Notes under the pieces: model-generated | The model's database searches: none | What the model was told of the DNA's origin: nothing | The model's input: the letters and a program-made list of their open reading frames with translations, nothing else | Shown here: positions 13,731 to 20,357 of the stretch, one piece after another | How the letters are laid out: each line of letters begins with the position of its first letter | Position numbering within the stretch: the first letter of the stretch is position 1 | Source of the DNA: JANWLD01 sp035700225 | Lineage (GTDB): Bacteria > Patescibacteriota > Saccharimonadia > Saccharimonadales > 2-12-FULL-41-12 | Reading direction: 5' to 3' | NCBI GenBank assembly: GCA_035700225.1 | Contig: DASSOT010000074.1 | Location: 1-23,653, forward strand | DNA length: 23,653 bases | Program-made: the position numbers and the translations under genes

Positions 13731-13964
13731 TTATCCGTTATGCGCAGTACGCTGATAGCTTTCGCGTCTGCTGGAAAAGCCGGTTATCATGGCGGATATA
13801 CCGAGCAGAGCCGCGATACCCACGACTATATAGACGGCTTTCGTCCAGTTGGAATCAACACCGAACAGTTTTTCGACCAGATTGTAGTCGAACAAACCTA
13901 CGGCTCCCCAGTTCAGACCGCCGATGATAAGCACCCACATGGCTATCTTGTCTACTATATTCAT
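13731..13964 (-). CDS. DUF378 family small membrane protein
   Basis: A 77-residue protein with two transmembrane helices (about 6-27 and 42-64). The sequence IAMWVLIIGGLNWGAVGLFDYNLVEKLFG (7-35) is the conserved DUF378 (YuzA-like) block, with the GGLNWG motif. The family is widespread and of unknown function. The last 12 residues are basic and hydrophilic. The start is set by a strong Shine-Dalgarno sequence AAGGGAGG at 13969-13976. The gene ends 50 bp before the start of the small paralogue, so the two may be cotranscribed. Confidence 0.92.
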   Translation of the reverse strand: MNIVDKIAMWVLIIGGLNWGAVGLFDYNLVEKLFGVDSNWTKAVYIVVGIAALLGISAMITGFSSRRESYQRTAHNG

Positions 13965-14070
13965 AGCACCTCCCTTTTGTTAGCTTACGCTTACAATATG
14001 ACGCTTTAGACCCTAATGTTCTATGAGCTAAATCATCGTACTTGTGTGAGTACATTCGCTGGCATCAATC

Positions 14071-15174
14071 TTATAGCGCCGGTGGTGACACCACGCCTTG
14101 TGCGCCGCCCGGCTGTTTGGCTTTCTGCCCCGGCGGGGTTATCGCCTTGCCGCGGAAACAACTTATAGAGTACGGAAAATCCTGCGTCATCACATAGTGG
14201 TATATGATAACTTTCGTCCCGTCCAGCACCACCTGGCTGGTTATCCCATGGCATTTGTCCAGGTCACTTGTGGTCAGATAATTCTTCTCCCCTACCTTAG
14301 GCCCGGTTATCGGGAAGCCGTCCAGCGCAAAGCCTATCACTTTATTTACCGATATATCCTTTATGCAACTGCTGAGCGTATGGTAATGGTACTCGCCGGA
14401 GCTTTGCGGATGGCCCTGGCATGAATCCTGTGTTTCCCAAGCACCCGCATCACGCCCGTCGGCATCAAAACCGCTGAACAGCGCCACGCCTGAGAGCATC
14501 ACGCCGATTTCACCGCTTACACAGGACGGCTGGCCGTATGAAGGGTCGGCGTTCAGCTCGTACATCAGGTTCTGGCTGGATATGGCATTTGGGTTACGGT
14601 CATACCGGTACGCGGGGTCGTTCATAGGTATCGGAAATATACCGGTCTTGTGCACCGGCAAGTCATTGGTGGTGATATTACGCTTGGAGCCACTAAGTAT
14701 GTTCTGTATACTCGACGGCCAGGATACATTACCCTTCACCGCTATCTTTTTGTTTATGTCGTAGCTTTTGTTGTCATTGGTAAACCACGGCCCGCGCGTT
14801 TGTGCCCCCTCCTGCTGGCTGTTACCCAGATTCTTGGCATACTGGCTACATACATAGACATGACCTTTCTTGGCGCCTTTGGTAGTATATTTGCCATCGC
14901 CTACCGGCAAGATCCCGTCGGCATACTTGTCACCGTAATTCTTATTCTCATCCAGCTTCAACTCCCCCTGGGCCGGCAGGGTCGTTGACTGGCTGATTCC
15001 CGGCTTCGGGGTTTCCCCGGCTTTTTTACCGTGATGCGTCGACCATACGAAAAATATTGCCAAACCCAGGATTATTAACAGTACAGCCCACAATTTTTTG
15101 TTTTTCAGCCTGCCCCGACTTTTCGGTTGCTCCGGAATCTGTGAGCTTTCTTCCGGCGCCTGCTGTTCGTCCAT
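14071..15174 (-). CDS. YHYH-domain protein with N-terminal membrane anchor
   Basis: A 367-residue protein. A short cytoplasmic tail rich in Glu, Gln and Lys (1-27) is followed by one transmembrane helix (about 28-44); the rest should lie outside the membrane. The YHYH domain is identified by SGVALFSGFDADGRDAG (228-244), the D-x-CQGHP segment (250-256) and the name-giving E-Y-H-Y-H (261-265), followed by C270 and GFALDGFPITGP. Paired cysteines (C109, C218, C252, C270, and others further on) may form disulfides. YHYH proteins are predicted secreted proteins of unknown function. The gene begins 4 nt after the PYROXD2-like stop, so it is in the same operon, yet an extended -10 overlaps that junction. 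Confidence 0.9.
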   Translation of the reverse strand: MDEQQAPEESSQIPEQPKSRGRLKNKKLWAVLLIILGLAIFFVWSTHHGKKAGETPKPGISQSTTLPAQGELKLDENKNYGDKYADGILPVGDGKYTTKGAKKGHVYVCSQYAKNLGNSQQEGAQTRGPWFTNDNKSYDINKKIAVKGNVSWPSSIQNILSGSKRNITTNDLPVHKTGIFPIPMNDPAYRYDRNPNAISSQNLMYELNADPSYGQPSCVSGEIGVMLSGVALFSGFDADGRDAGAWETQDSCQGHPQSSGEYHYHTLSSCIKDISVNKVIGFALDGFPITGPKVGEKNYLTTSDLDKCHGITSQVVLDGTKVIIYHYVMTQDFPYSISCFRGKAITPPGQKAKQPGGAQGVVSPPAL

Positions 15175-15178
15175 AAGA

Positions 15179-16747
15179 CTATTCTATCACCAAGTCTTTG
15201 AGTATCCGTTTGGCCGAGTTATACCCTGCCGCGCCGATGACCGAACCTGCCGGGTGGCATCCCGCACTGCAGGAATACAGCCCGCCTACCGGTGTCTTGT
15301 ACGGCATCCGTTCGTCAAACCCGAAGGTGTTATCTATATGATGTATATGGCCGTAGCTTATGCCGAATTGCTCTTCTATCTTCTTCGGCGTCAGGACGGA
15401 CATCTCCACCACGCTTTTCTTAAAGCCGGGCGCGAATTTCTCCGCTATGTCCAGCAGATGCTCCGCATATCGCGCCTCTTCCTTTTCCCAGCTGGACTCG
15501 CTCAATTCATATGGCACCCACTGCACGAAAAACGCCGCGTTATGGTGCCCGTCTGCATCCTTCAGCGAGGGGTCGGCCATGGTGTGTGTATACATTTCTA
15601 TGGTCGGCTCCTGCGCCAGCCTTCCGGCCTGCACTTCATCAAAGCCCTTTCGTATACGTTTTATCAGGTCTTTTCCTTCCGGAAGCAAGTGCACCGTACC
15701 GTTGTACTGACCTCTGTCTTCAGGCAGACAGGTGAATTTTGGCAAACTGTCCAGCGCCAGGTTTATCTTCATCGTAGTTCCTGTACGTTTCATGGCGTCC
15801 AATTTTTTGTTCAGCTCATCGCCCAGCGCGTCATCACCCGTCAGCTGGCGCATCCTGTACGGGTCGGCATTCGATACCACAGTCCTGGCGCGTATCCGCG
15901 TACCGTCTTTCAATACTACGCCTGTCGCGTGGCTGTTCTCTATAGTTATTTCCTCTACCCCGGCGCCGGCGAATATCTGCGCCCCGGCTTCATTTGCAAG
16001 CCGGGCGAACTCGTCGCTGATACTGCCCATGCCGCCTCCGGCTATCATGAAGGTTCCGTCCGCTCCGGGCAGTCTGCACATGTTATGCACCAGGAAGTTC
16101 ATGCCCGTTCCCGGCGTGCCGAAACTGCCGTTCAGTCCGGAAAAGCCGTCAGTCACGGCGTACATCGCTATCAACATCTCGCTTTTGAAGCCGAACCGTC
16201 TCAAGTAATCCTCACAAGGGTTCTTAACCAGGTCTATGAACACCTGTCTCAGCTCCGGCCTTATGTATTTATCCGCCGTTTCTTCCACGCTCAGCGGCTC
16301 TTTCAGCCAGCTCGGCGCCAGGTCTTCGCGTATCTTGCCGATTTCCTCACATAGCGCTTCGTTCGCCTTCCAGTCATCCTCGGAAAAGAATTCCTTGAAC
16401 TGCTTTTTCATCGCCTCCTTATCAGAGCCGAACAGCAGATATCGCCCGTCCAAAGTAGGCAGAAAATAATGCGGGTCGCGCCGTATCAGGCGCAGGTTGG
16501 CGCCCAGTTCGCTTATCAGTTCCGGCGGCATCACGCCCAACAGGTATGACGCAGTCGAAGCTCCCAGCCCCGGAGCTTTCTTAAACGGATACTCCGTCCG
16601 TGTCGCACCGCCTATGATGTCCTTTTCTTCCAGTACTACTACTTTCAGGCCTTTACGCGCCAATATGGTGGCGCACACCAGGCCGTTATGGCCGGAGCCG
16701 ATTATTATCACGTCCGCATTTTTTGGGCGGTTTTTATCTGTTTGCAT
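15179..16747 (-). CDS. FAD-dependent oxidoreductase, PYROXD2-like (phytoene desaturase/amine oxidase superfamily)
   Basis: A 522-residue flavoprotein. The N-terminal dinucleotide-binding fold is DVIIIGSGHNGLVCATILARKGLKVVVLEEKDIIGG (12-47), with G17-x-G19-x2-G22 and E40 for the FAD ribose. The domain ends with GGLYSCSAGCHPAGSVIGAAGYNSAKRIL near the C-terminus, the second FAD-contact motif in the form found in PYROXD2-type enzymes rather than in carotenoid desaturases; EMYTHTMADPSL and the conserved GGMGSISDEFARLA region also fit. The substrate is unknown. No carotenoid genes are nearby, so carotenoid biosynthesis is not supported. Start ATG at 16747 is 8 nt after TAAAAT and has no clear Shine-Dalgarno sequence. 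First gene of an operon with the YHYH gene; divergent from the sigma-like gene. Confidence 0.9.
   Translation of the reverse strand: MQTDKNRPKNADVIIIGSGHNGLVCATILARKGLKVVVLEEKDIIGGATRTEYPFKKAPGLGASTASYLLGVMPPELISELGANLRLIRRDPHYFLPTLDGRYLLFGSDKEAMKKQFKEFFSEDDWKANEALCEEIGKIREDLAPSWLKEPLSVEETADKYIRPELRQVFIDLVKNPCEDYLRRFGFKSEMLIAMYAVTDGFSGLNGSFGTPGTGMNFLVHNMCRLPGADGTFMIAGGGMGSISDEFARLANEAGAQIFAGAGVEEITIENSHATGVVLKDGTRIRARTVVSNADPYRMRQLTGDDALGDELNKKLDAMKRTGTTMKINLALDSLPKFTCLPEDRGQYNGTVHLLPEGKDLIKRIRKGFDEVQAGRLAQEPTIEMYTHTMADPSLKDADGHHNAAFFVQWVPYELSESSWEKEEARYAEHLLDIAEKFAPGFKKSVVEMSVLTPKKIEEQFGISYGHIHHIDNTFGFDERMPYKTPVGGLYSCSAGCHPAGSVIGAAGYNSAKRILKDLVIE
15181..15189 (-). promoter_or_regulatory. Extended -10 inside the 3' end of the oxidoreductase gene, leaderless for the YHYH gene
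   Basis: TGATAGAAT on the minus strand lies within the last codons and overlaps the stop codon of the oxidoreductase gene, and ends 6 nt before the YHYH ATG at 15174. No Shine-Dalgarno sequence is present. The YHYH gene may thus have its own leaderless transcript in addition to read-through. Confidence 0.4.
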
Positions 16748-16847
16748 TCTCAGCTATTTTATATCTATCCGTACGTTAATCAAACATTTTTCCGCGATGA
16801 TTTTACAAATTCTGGTTTTTATATTGTTTTCTGCTAAAATTGATTCG
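16748..16847. promoter_or_regulatory. Divergent promoter region between oxidoreductase and sigma-like genes
   Basis: 100 bp, AT-rich. Minus strand: TAAAAT at 16756-16761, 8 nt before the oxidoreductase ATG. Plus strand: extended -10 TGCTAAAAT at 16832-16840, 7 nt before the ATG at 16848. Both are in leaderless configuration; no strong -35 or operator is seen between them. Confidence 0.5.
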
Positions 16848-17840
16848 ATGAGTCCAGAGGTAGCCTCGCAAGGCCTTGAACAGAAATTGCCCGCAAAACA
16901 GGATTTTTCCGTACCGGAACCGTTTCCGCCTGCGGATATGTCCATGGCGCCGCCCGAACCGCAAGCAGATATAGTAATTACCCATGACACCGGCGCACAC
17001 ATCTCCGCAGAAGCCGACATAGACCCTATTTCTTTGATATTGGAGCTTAGAAGACAACCCGACTTCAGAAAGATCGAAGATTCTTTAGAAGCAAATAAGC
17101 TGGTCGATAGGACTGTTGTCTTTCTCCAGCGTGAAATGGCGGAAAAAGCCGGTGATAAGCATCCAATGCGCGAAACAGCGCAATTCACAGAAGCCCTCCA
17201 GTGGCTAAAGACTACGCTTTATCCCATAGACATGAAATTCGCCAGAAGATACGTAACCAACAGCAGGTTTGAGCTCGATGATTTCATGCAGGTTCTCAAC
17301 GCCCACCTGGTCAAAGATCACATCCCAAAATACAACCCGTCAAAAAGCCACTTCCTCTATTACTACAAAGGTTTCGGCTGGCAACGTTTGCAAGAGCAAG
17401 TCTATCTTTCGGCATCCCAGCTTTCTACTACCACTCATTTCGGACAGGTTGACAGTGAGGCCAAAGACAGGGCTTTTGCCGCCATTTCTTATGACGGCCT
17501 AGATTTCGGACCTGACACGGAAGGTTCTGCGGGTTTGGACTTCTATATATCCGAGAGTGATGATGACGCGGTTATCAGGCCTATCGTGGCACAGGATATT
17601 CTACGCCGGGTCGCACAGATAGCAGAGGATCGCATGACAAAGCTGGAAAGTACTACCTTCGCTCTGTACCTTGAGGGTAGGACACATGATGAAATAGCCG
17701 CAATCATCGGAGTAAAAAAGAAATCCGTCGATAACGCTCTGCAAAAAGTCCGAAAAAAATTAACATACCTTAGATCAACTGCCATGAAAGACTTCATACT
17801 CACCGCAAACGAGCCTACAGAAGAACAACAAGCGGCCTAA
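16848..17840 (+). CDS. Sigma-70-family RNA polymerase sigma factor-like protein with long N-terminal extension
   Basis: A 330-residue protein from the ATG at 16848, chosen because an extended -10 ends 7 nt before it; the frame continues open upstream but that part is antisense to the oxidoreductase gene. Residues 1-60 are Pro/Glu-rich and probably disordered. Residues 116-185 resemble sigma region 2 (LDDFMQVLNAHLVKDHIPKYNPSKSHFLYYYKGF, with YNP and the aromatic stretch). Residues 250-310 are a clear region 4 helix-turn-helix: TTFALYLEGRTHDEIAAIIGVKKKSVDNALQKVRKKL. An acidic linker (about 215-245) lies between them. It should direct polymerase to a special promoter set, or be a sigma-like regulator. 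Region 2 is divergent, so binding to core polymerase is not certain. No anti-sigma gene is adjacent. Confidence 0.85.
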   Translation: MSPEVASQGLEQKLPAKQDFSVPEPFPPADMSMAPPEPQADIVITHDTGAHISAEADIDPISLILELRRQPDFRKIEDSLEANKLVDRTVVFLQREMAEKAGDKHPMRETAQFTEALQWLKTTLYPIDMKFARRYVTNSRFELDDFMQVLNAHLVKDHIPKYNPSKSHFLYYYKGFGWQRLQEQVYLSASQLSTTTHFGQVDSEAKDRAFAAISYDGLDFGPDTEGSAGLDFYISESDDDAVIRPIVAQDILRRVAQIAEDRMTKLESTTFALYLEGRTHDEIAAIIGVKKKSVDNALQKVRKKLTYLRSTAMKDFILTANEPTEEQQAA

Positions 17841-18164
17841 GCTCTAGGGTTTGAATTGGTGTGACCTGGTTTTCTTTGGAAAAGAACCAAAGGTTTCGGC
17901 GCTTGCTCCGCAAGCTTTCCCGACCTACCTTTTCCCTCCAGCTGTAAAAAGTAGGCAAAAAGAGCCGCCCCAGGTCAGAAAAAACTGCCTTTGGTCTTTC
18001 GTTTCGGTAAAAACATACTGTTTCTTGCGGAACGACCACAAGGGATCGCCCTCGACATAGTCTCAGGTGGTCCTCGAAACAACCTGTTTTACCCCACTCA
18101 GCCAAAGATGTTTTTCTGAAGGGGTTTCAGAGCTACAGCCAACATTGAGAATATTAGTATAAAA
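17841..18164. repeat. Second hairpin-rich gene-free stretch
   Basis: No credible gene. TGACCTGG (17862-17869) pairs with CCAGGTCA (17970-17977) and encloses two further inverted repeats: GCTTGC/GCAAGC (17901-17906/17910-17915) and CCTAC/GTAGG (17924-17928/17951-17955); a TTCTTT/AAAGAA pair lies just inside the left arm. To the right GACCAC (about 18032-18037) is complementary to GTGGTC (about 18068-18073), and CCCC...CAG pairs with CTG...GGGG around 18094-18126. The style, including C/T-rich arms ending in T-runs and A-rich return arms, resembles the stretch at 12054-12707, though no long identical segment is shared. The last ~40 bp are AT-rich and lie beyond the ImmA/IrrE stop. Confidence 0.55.
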
Positions 18165-18677
18165 CTAACTAAAGTAGAGGGTTGTTAGCCTAATGGTCAT
18201 GGCCTGACTACTAACTTTATATCTATTTGCTAGTTCCGCTATTGCACTTTTATCTTCAAGGCTGACCCCGCCCATTCTATTAACATCAGATCTGATTTTT
18301 TCTTCTGGCATTAATAATTCAGCGGCAAAAATATTTGCTTCAATCTCTTTCTTATCTACATTATCCGAAACATGGCCCAGCCTAAGAAGTATTGAAGCTT
18401 CATCATAATTTACAGTGTCCTGCTTATGCAGAAACATGTGTCCTAGCTCATGGGCTATAGTAAATCTACGACGTTGCCTAGGATGTTGCTTGTTAACACC
18501 TATTATCTTGAAGCCATTCTTTTGATAGGCAAAGCCCGATAAATCATCGTCGAGATTATCAAGTTTGATTTCAGCGTTAGCAATCTTAGCTAATTTATTA
18601 AGGTCAATTGGAAATCTTGCGATGTTATGCCTATCCAGTAAAGCATCGATGTAGTTTTTTATTTTTTTTCTATTCAT
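18165..18677 (-). CDS. ImmA/IrrE-family metallopeptidase
   Basis: A 170-residue zinc metalloprotease-like protein. The active-site helix is RFTIAHELGHMFLH (71-84) with H76-E77-x2-H80, and the third ligand region EIEANIFAAELLMPEE (111-126, E113) is the canonical second motif. Family members cleave or inactivate partner XRE repressors, as ImmA does for ImmR in ICEBs1 and IrrE for DdrO in Deinococcus. The gene has AAAGGGGGG upstream of the ATG and lies 18 bp downstream of an XRE regulator gene on the same strand, the standard pair arrangement. The natural reading is that the protease relieves repression by its partner upon a signal; which genes are controlled is not evident. The region is AT-richer than the housekeeping part of the window. 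Confidence 0.94.
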   Translation of the reverse strand: MNRKKIKNYIDALLDRHNIARFPIDLNKLAKIANAEIKLDNLDDDLSGFAYQKNGFKIIGVNKQHPRQRRRFTIAHELGHMFLHKQDTVNYDEASILLRLGHVSDNVDKKEIEANIFAAELLMPEEKIRSDVNRMGGVSLEDKSAIAELANRYKVSSQAMTIRLTTLYFS

Positions 18678-18695
18678 ATTCCCCCCTTTATTACC

Positions 18696-18992
18696 TTAGC
18701 TAACTGCACTACGTATTATCCTTCTAATCCTGTCATCCTCGACATCATTTTTTGTAACCGACGGAGAATTATCCCGCCTTATTAATTCTTCAAGTAGGGT
18801 AACTGGAGAAATATTAAGAGTATCAGCAAGCTTACAGAACAGCTCTAACGAAAGAGCTTGCCGCCCGTTTTCAATGTTGCTGATAGAGGTCCTGGTCAGT
18901 CCGGTGGCATCGGCCACAGCTTGTTGAGAAAGCTTTCTAGACCTGCGGGCTTCCTTTATTTGTCGGCTTGCAGCCTGGTTTATGTCATTCAC
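18696..18992 (-). CDS. XRE-family helix-turn-helix regulator, partner of the ImmA/IrrE peptidase
   Basis: A 98-residue DNA-binding protein. Residues 9-68 form the HTH_XRE domain: RQIKEARRSRKLSQQAVADATGLTRTSISNIENGRQALSLELFCKLADTLNISP. The C-terminal tail is short and basic. The start is GTG at 18990-18992, because the best promoter of the window (TTGACA, 17 bp, TACACT) ends exactly 7 nt before it and because the overlapping ATG is out of frame. A perfect inverted repeat spanning the -10 and the GTG suggests autorepression. The gene forms a two-gene unit with the ImmA/IrrE gene. Its targets could include the divergent gene at 19226 and the neighbouring defence genes. Confidence 0.93.
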   Translation of the reverse strand: MNDINQAASRQIKEARRSRKLSQQAVADATGLTRTSISNIENGRQALSLELFCKLADTLNISPVTLLEELIRRDNSPSVTKNDVEDDRIRRIIRSAVS

Positions 18993-19028
18993 TACAGTTA
19001 GTGTATTCGGGTCAAGTTAATATGTCAA
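18990..19028 (-). promoter_or_regulatory. Canonical sigma-70 promoter of the XRE-ImmA pair with operator-like inverted repeat
   Basis: Minus strand: -35 TTGACA (19023-19028), 17-bp spacer, -10 TACACT (19000-19005), then 7 nt to the GTG start. CACTA-CAGT-TAGTG (18990-19003 on the plus strand) is a perfect 5-bp inverted repeat covering the -10 and the start codon. TTGAC recurs inside the spacer (19011-19015). The geometry indicates a leaderless message that the XRE protein could shut off by binding over the -10. Confidence 0.7.
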
Positions 19029-19083
19029 GGAAAATGACAGTATTACTTACAACGTTACTTATTACTGGCTTTTTCTGTTGTGC

Positions 19084-19225
19084 TGTACTATAAAACGTGC
19101 TAATCTATGAACGTCTGAAATGGCAAAGGTCCCGGCAAGCCGGGACCCGCAGACATAACTGGTTGGCTACGTCTGTCTGTCATTTTAGCATATATTAACT
19201 AACTGCTAGAGAGGAGATACCTAAA
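19084..19225 (+). promoter_or_regulatory. Putative structured 5' leader of the 19226 gene, with strong hairpin and possible leader peptide
   Basis: A perfect 9-bp GC-rich hairpin GGTCCCGGC-AA-GCCGGGACC lies at 19128-19147. CAGAC (19150-19154) can pair either with GTCTG upstream (19113-19117), closing the hairpin, or with GTCTG downstream (19171-19175); both GTCTG copies are part of a direct repeat ACGTCTG (19111-19117, 19169-19175). A short frame ATG-GCA-AAG... with 12 codons (19120-19158) runs through the hairpin. Possible -10 elements are TATAAA (19089-19094) and TAATCT with TGC (19098-19106). A Shine-Dalgarno sequence AGAGGAG at 19210-19216 serves the main ATG at 19226. The alternative pairing suggests attenuation or other cis-regulation, but no known riboswitch is recognised. 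Confidence 0.45.
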
Positions 19226-19942
19226 ATGGCAGATAACAAACAACCAATAACCCTTGACCTTCCGGTCAGGAACCAAAATATCAACGTAGACGTGGAGTCC
19301 ATTGCTCCAATCCTGGGATTTAAGCCAGGCGAGGCATACGACGTGGCGAACATGACGGTCACGGCCGAGCTGGAGGTTCCACAGGAGCAGGAATACCGGC
19401 TTGTCCTACGCGGCGATGTAGAAGCTGGAACGCACGCCTTCGCGCGCATAGTGTCCGCGGACAAAAATAAATTCAAAGAAGTGACTACCTTTAAAAAGCT
19501 GTCTGGAAGCGAAATTGAAGAGCTTGCACCCGTTCTGGAAAAAGCAGGCATACCTTATGAAAAGTCGGATCTTAAATCCATAGCCAAAGGTTTTAAGATA
19601 GCGGATATTAAGATACCGGCAGGCAACCATGTCTTGCGGATTCACTCAAGCCAGAAATTACTTCCGGTTAATGATAATCCCAAGGCCTACCAGCTTGTCC
19701 TATACGCACCCCTGCTAAGCCTTAAGTTGACAGGTGGCGCTACCAAGCTTTCGGCTTCGGTAGTATTTCCGGCACAGTTCGAGGAAAAGGCCGACATCGC
19801 CGATCCAGCCGTAGAACCTATGCCCGGACAATCTATGCCCCAGCTTGACGCAGATTTTAACGGGAAGATAGCTTGTCAGCGAGCCATGGCTTGGTGCTGG
19901 CATAACGACCCGAAGATAACTATAAGCTATACATATAAATAG
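19226..19942 (+). CDS. Hypothetical protein in the defence-like island
   Basis: A 238-residue protein I do not recognise. There is no signal peptide or membrane segment. The first ~60 residues (LPVRNQNINVDVESIAPILGFKPGEAYDVANMTVTAELEVP) and the region 60-185 look like alternating beta-strands, with one helical interruption around 95-120 (GSEIEELAPVLEKAGIPYEKSDLK). Residues 190-215 are Asp/Glu/Pro-rich, and the end contains KIACQRAMAWCWHNDPKITISYTYK with two cysteines and two tryptophans. It is flanked by a structured leader and by a strong terminator, so it forms its own transcription unit. It is divergent from the XRE-ImmA pair, which makes regulation by that pair possible. The start ATG is fixed by AGAGGAG 9 nt upstream. 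Confidence 0.82.
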   Translation: MADNKQPITLDLPVRNQNINVDVESIAPILGFKPGEAYDVANMTVTAELEVPQEQEYRLVLRGDVEAGTHAFARIVSADKNKFKEVTTFKKLSGSEIEELAPVLEKAGIPYEKSDLKSIAKGFKIADIKIPAGNHVLRIHSSQKLLPVNDNPKAYQLVLYAPLLSLKLTGGATKLSASVVFPAQFEEKADIADPAVEPMPGQSMPQLDADFNGKIACQRAMAWCWHNDPKITISYTYK

Positions 19943-19976
19943 AATTCGACTCGGAATAACCGGCGTCAGCCTTTAA

Positions 19977-20023
19977 TAAGAATCGGGTCAGTTTGGAATT
20001 GACCCGATTCTTAGGTGTTTTTT
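19977..20023 (+). terminator. Strong intrinsic terminator of the 19226 gene
   Basis: A 14-bp perfect stem (19977-19990 with 20000-20013), 9-nt loop, followed after a few bases by TTTTTT at 20018-20023. It overlaps the stop codon of the minus-strand winged-helix gene that ends at 20011, so the 3' ends of the two convergent genes share this element. Confidence 0.85.
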
Positions 20024-20304
20024 GTGTAGAATGTTCCGCGTCCGCTACCCTTTTGTGTAACCTTGCCGCGTTGTTCTAACCTTTCCAGATAGCGCGTAGC
20101 CGTGGAATCGGACACTTTCAACAGTTTTTCTACGTCGTTGTTCTGTATTTTCTTCTTCCTTTTGAACAGACTCAGTATTTTCTTGGTATCTGCCTCATCC
20201 GGTGCCCTATCCTTATGTTTCTTTGCTTCTTTCTCAGGATTTTTGTTCACAGCCAGCCCAATCGCCAACCCCAACGCAAACCCAAGAACCAACCCTGTAA
20301 TCAT
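20011..20304 (-). CDS. Membrane-tethered winged-helix DNA-binding-like protein
   Basis: A 97-residue protein. Residues 1-19 (MITGLVLGFALGLAIGLAV) form one transmembrane helix or uncleaved signal anchor with small-residue packing motifs. A charged linker (20-38) follows. Residues 39-95 look like a winged helix: TKKILSLFKRKKKIQNNDVEKLLKVSDSTATRYLERLEQRGKVTQKGSGRGTFY, with recognition helix STATRYLERLEQRG and a wing KGSGRGTFY, as in DeoR-like or Fic-associated C-terminal domains. The ATG at 20304 follows an extended -10 by 6 nt with no Shine-Dalgarno sequence. It is divergent from hsdR (53 bp) and convergent with the 19226 gene. A membrane-bound transcription factor that regulates hsdR is one possibility. 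Confidence 0.8.
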   Translation of the reverse strand: MITGLVLGFALGLAIGLAVNKNPEKEAKKHKDRAPDEADTKKILSLFKRKKKIQNNDVEKLLKVSDSTATRYLERLEQRGKVTQKGSGRGTFYTKNT

Positions 20305-20310
20305 ATCTAT

Positions 20311-20319
20311 ATTCTAACA
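20311..20319 (-). promoter_or_regulatory. Extended -10 promoter, leaderless configuration (winged-helix gene)
   Basis: TGTTAGAAT on the minus strand, 6 nt before the ATG at 20304; no Shine-Dalgarno sequence. Confidence 0.5.
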
Positions 20320-20339
20320 TCGCCAGCCTTTAACTGTTT

Positions 20340-20353
20340 TGCTATTATATAAT
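20340..20353 (+). promoter_or_regulatory. -10 region of hsdR, near-leaderless
   Basis: TGCTATTAT (20340-20348), an extended -10 ending 9 nt before the ATG at 20358, overlaps TATAAT (20348-20353), which ends 4 nt before it. Either gives a transcript with at most a few leader bases; no Shine-Dalgarno sequence is present. Confidence 0.45.
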
Positions 20354-20357
20354 TCAA

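Noticed and set aside
15179..16747. Phytoene desaturase / carotenoid biosynthesis
   Set aside because: The FAD motifs fit the wider family, but the C-terminal motif is PYROXD2-like and no other carotenoid genes are present.
16497..16847. 117-codon upstream extension of the sigma-like gene
   Set aside because: It is antisense to the 5' part of the oxidoreductase gene, shows no sigma-like sequence, and an extended -10 sits 7 nt before the ATG at 16848.
17815..18105. Minus-strand open frame of 96 codons
   Set aside because: It crosses the nested inverted repeats, overlaps the end of the sigma-like gene, has no Shine-Dalgarno sequence or -10 in the usual position and no protein-like pattern.
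19128..19147. GC-rich hairpin as a terminator
   Set aside because: No T-run follows in either direction and no gene ends nearby; a leader-structure role is more likely.
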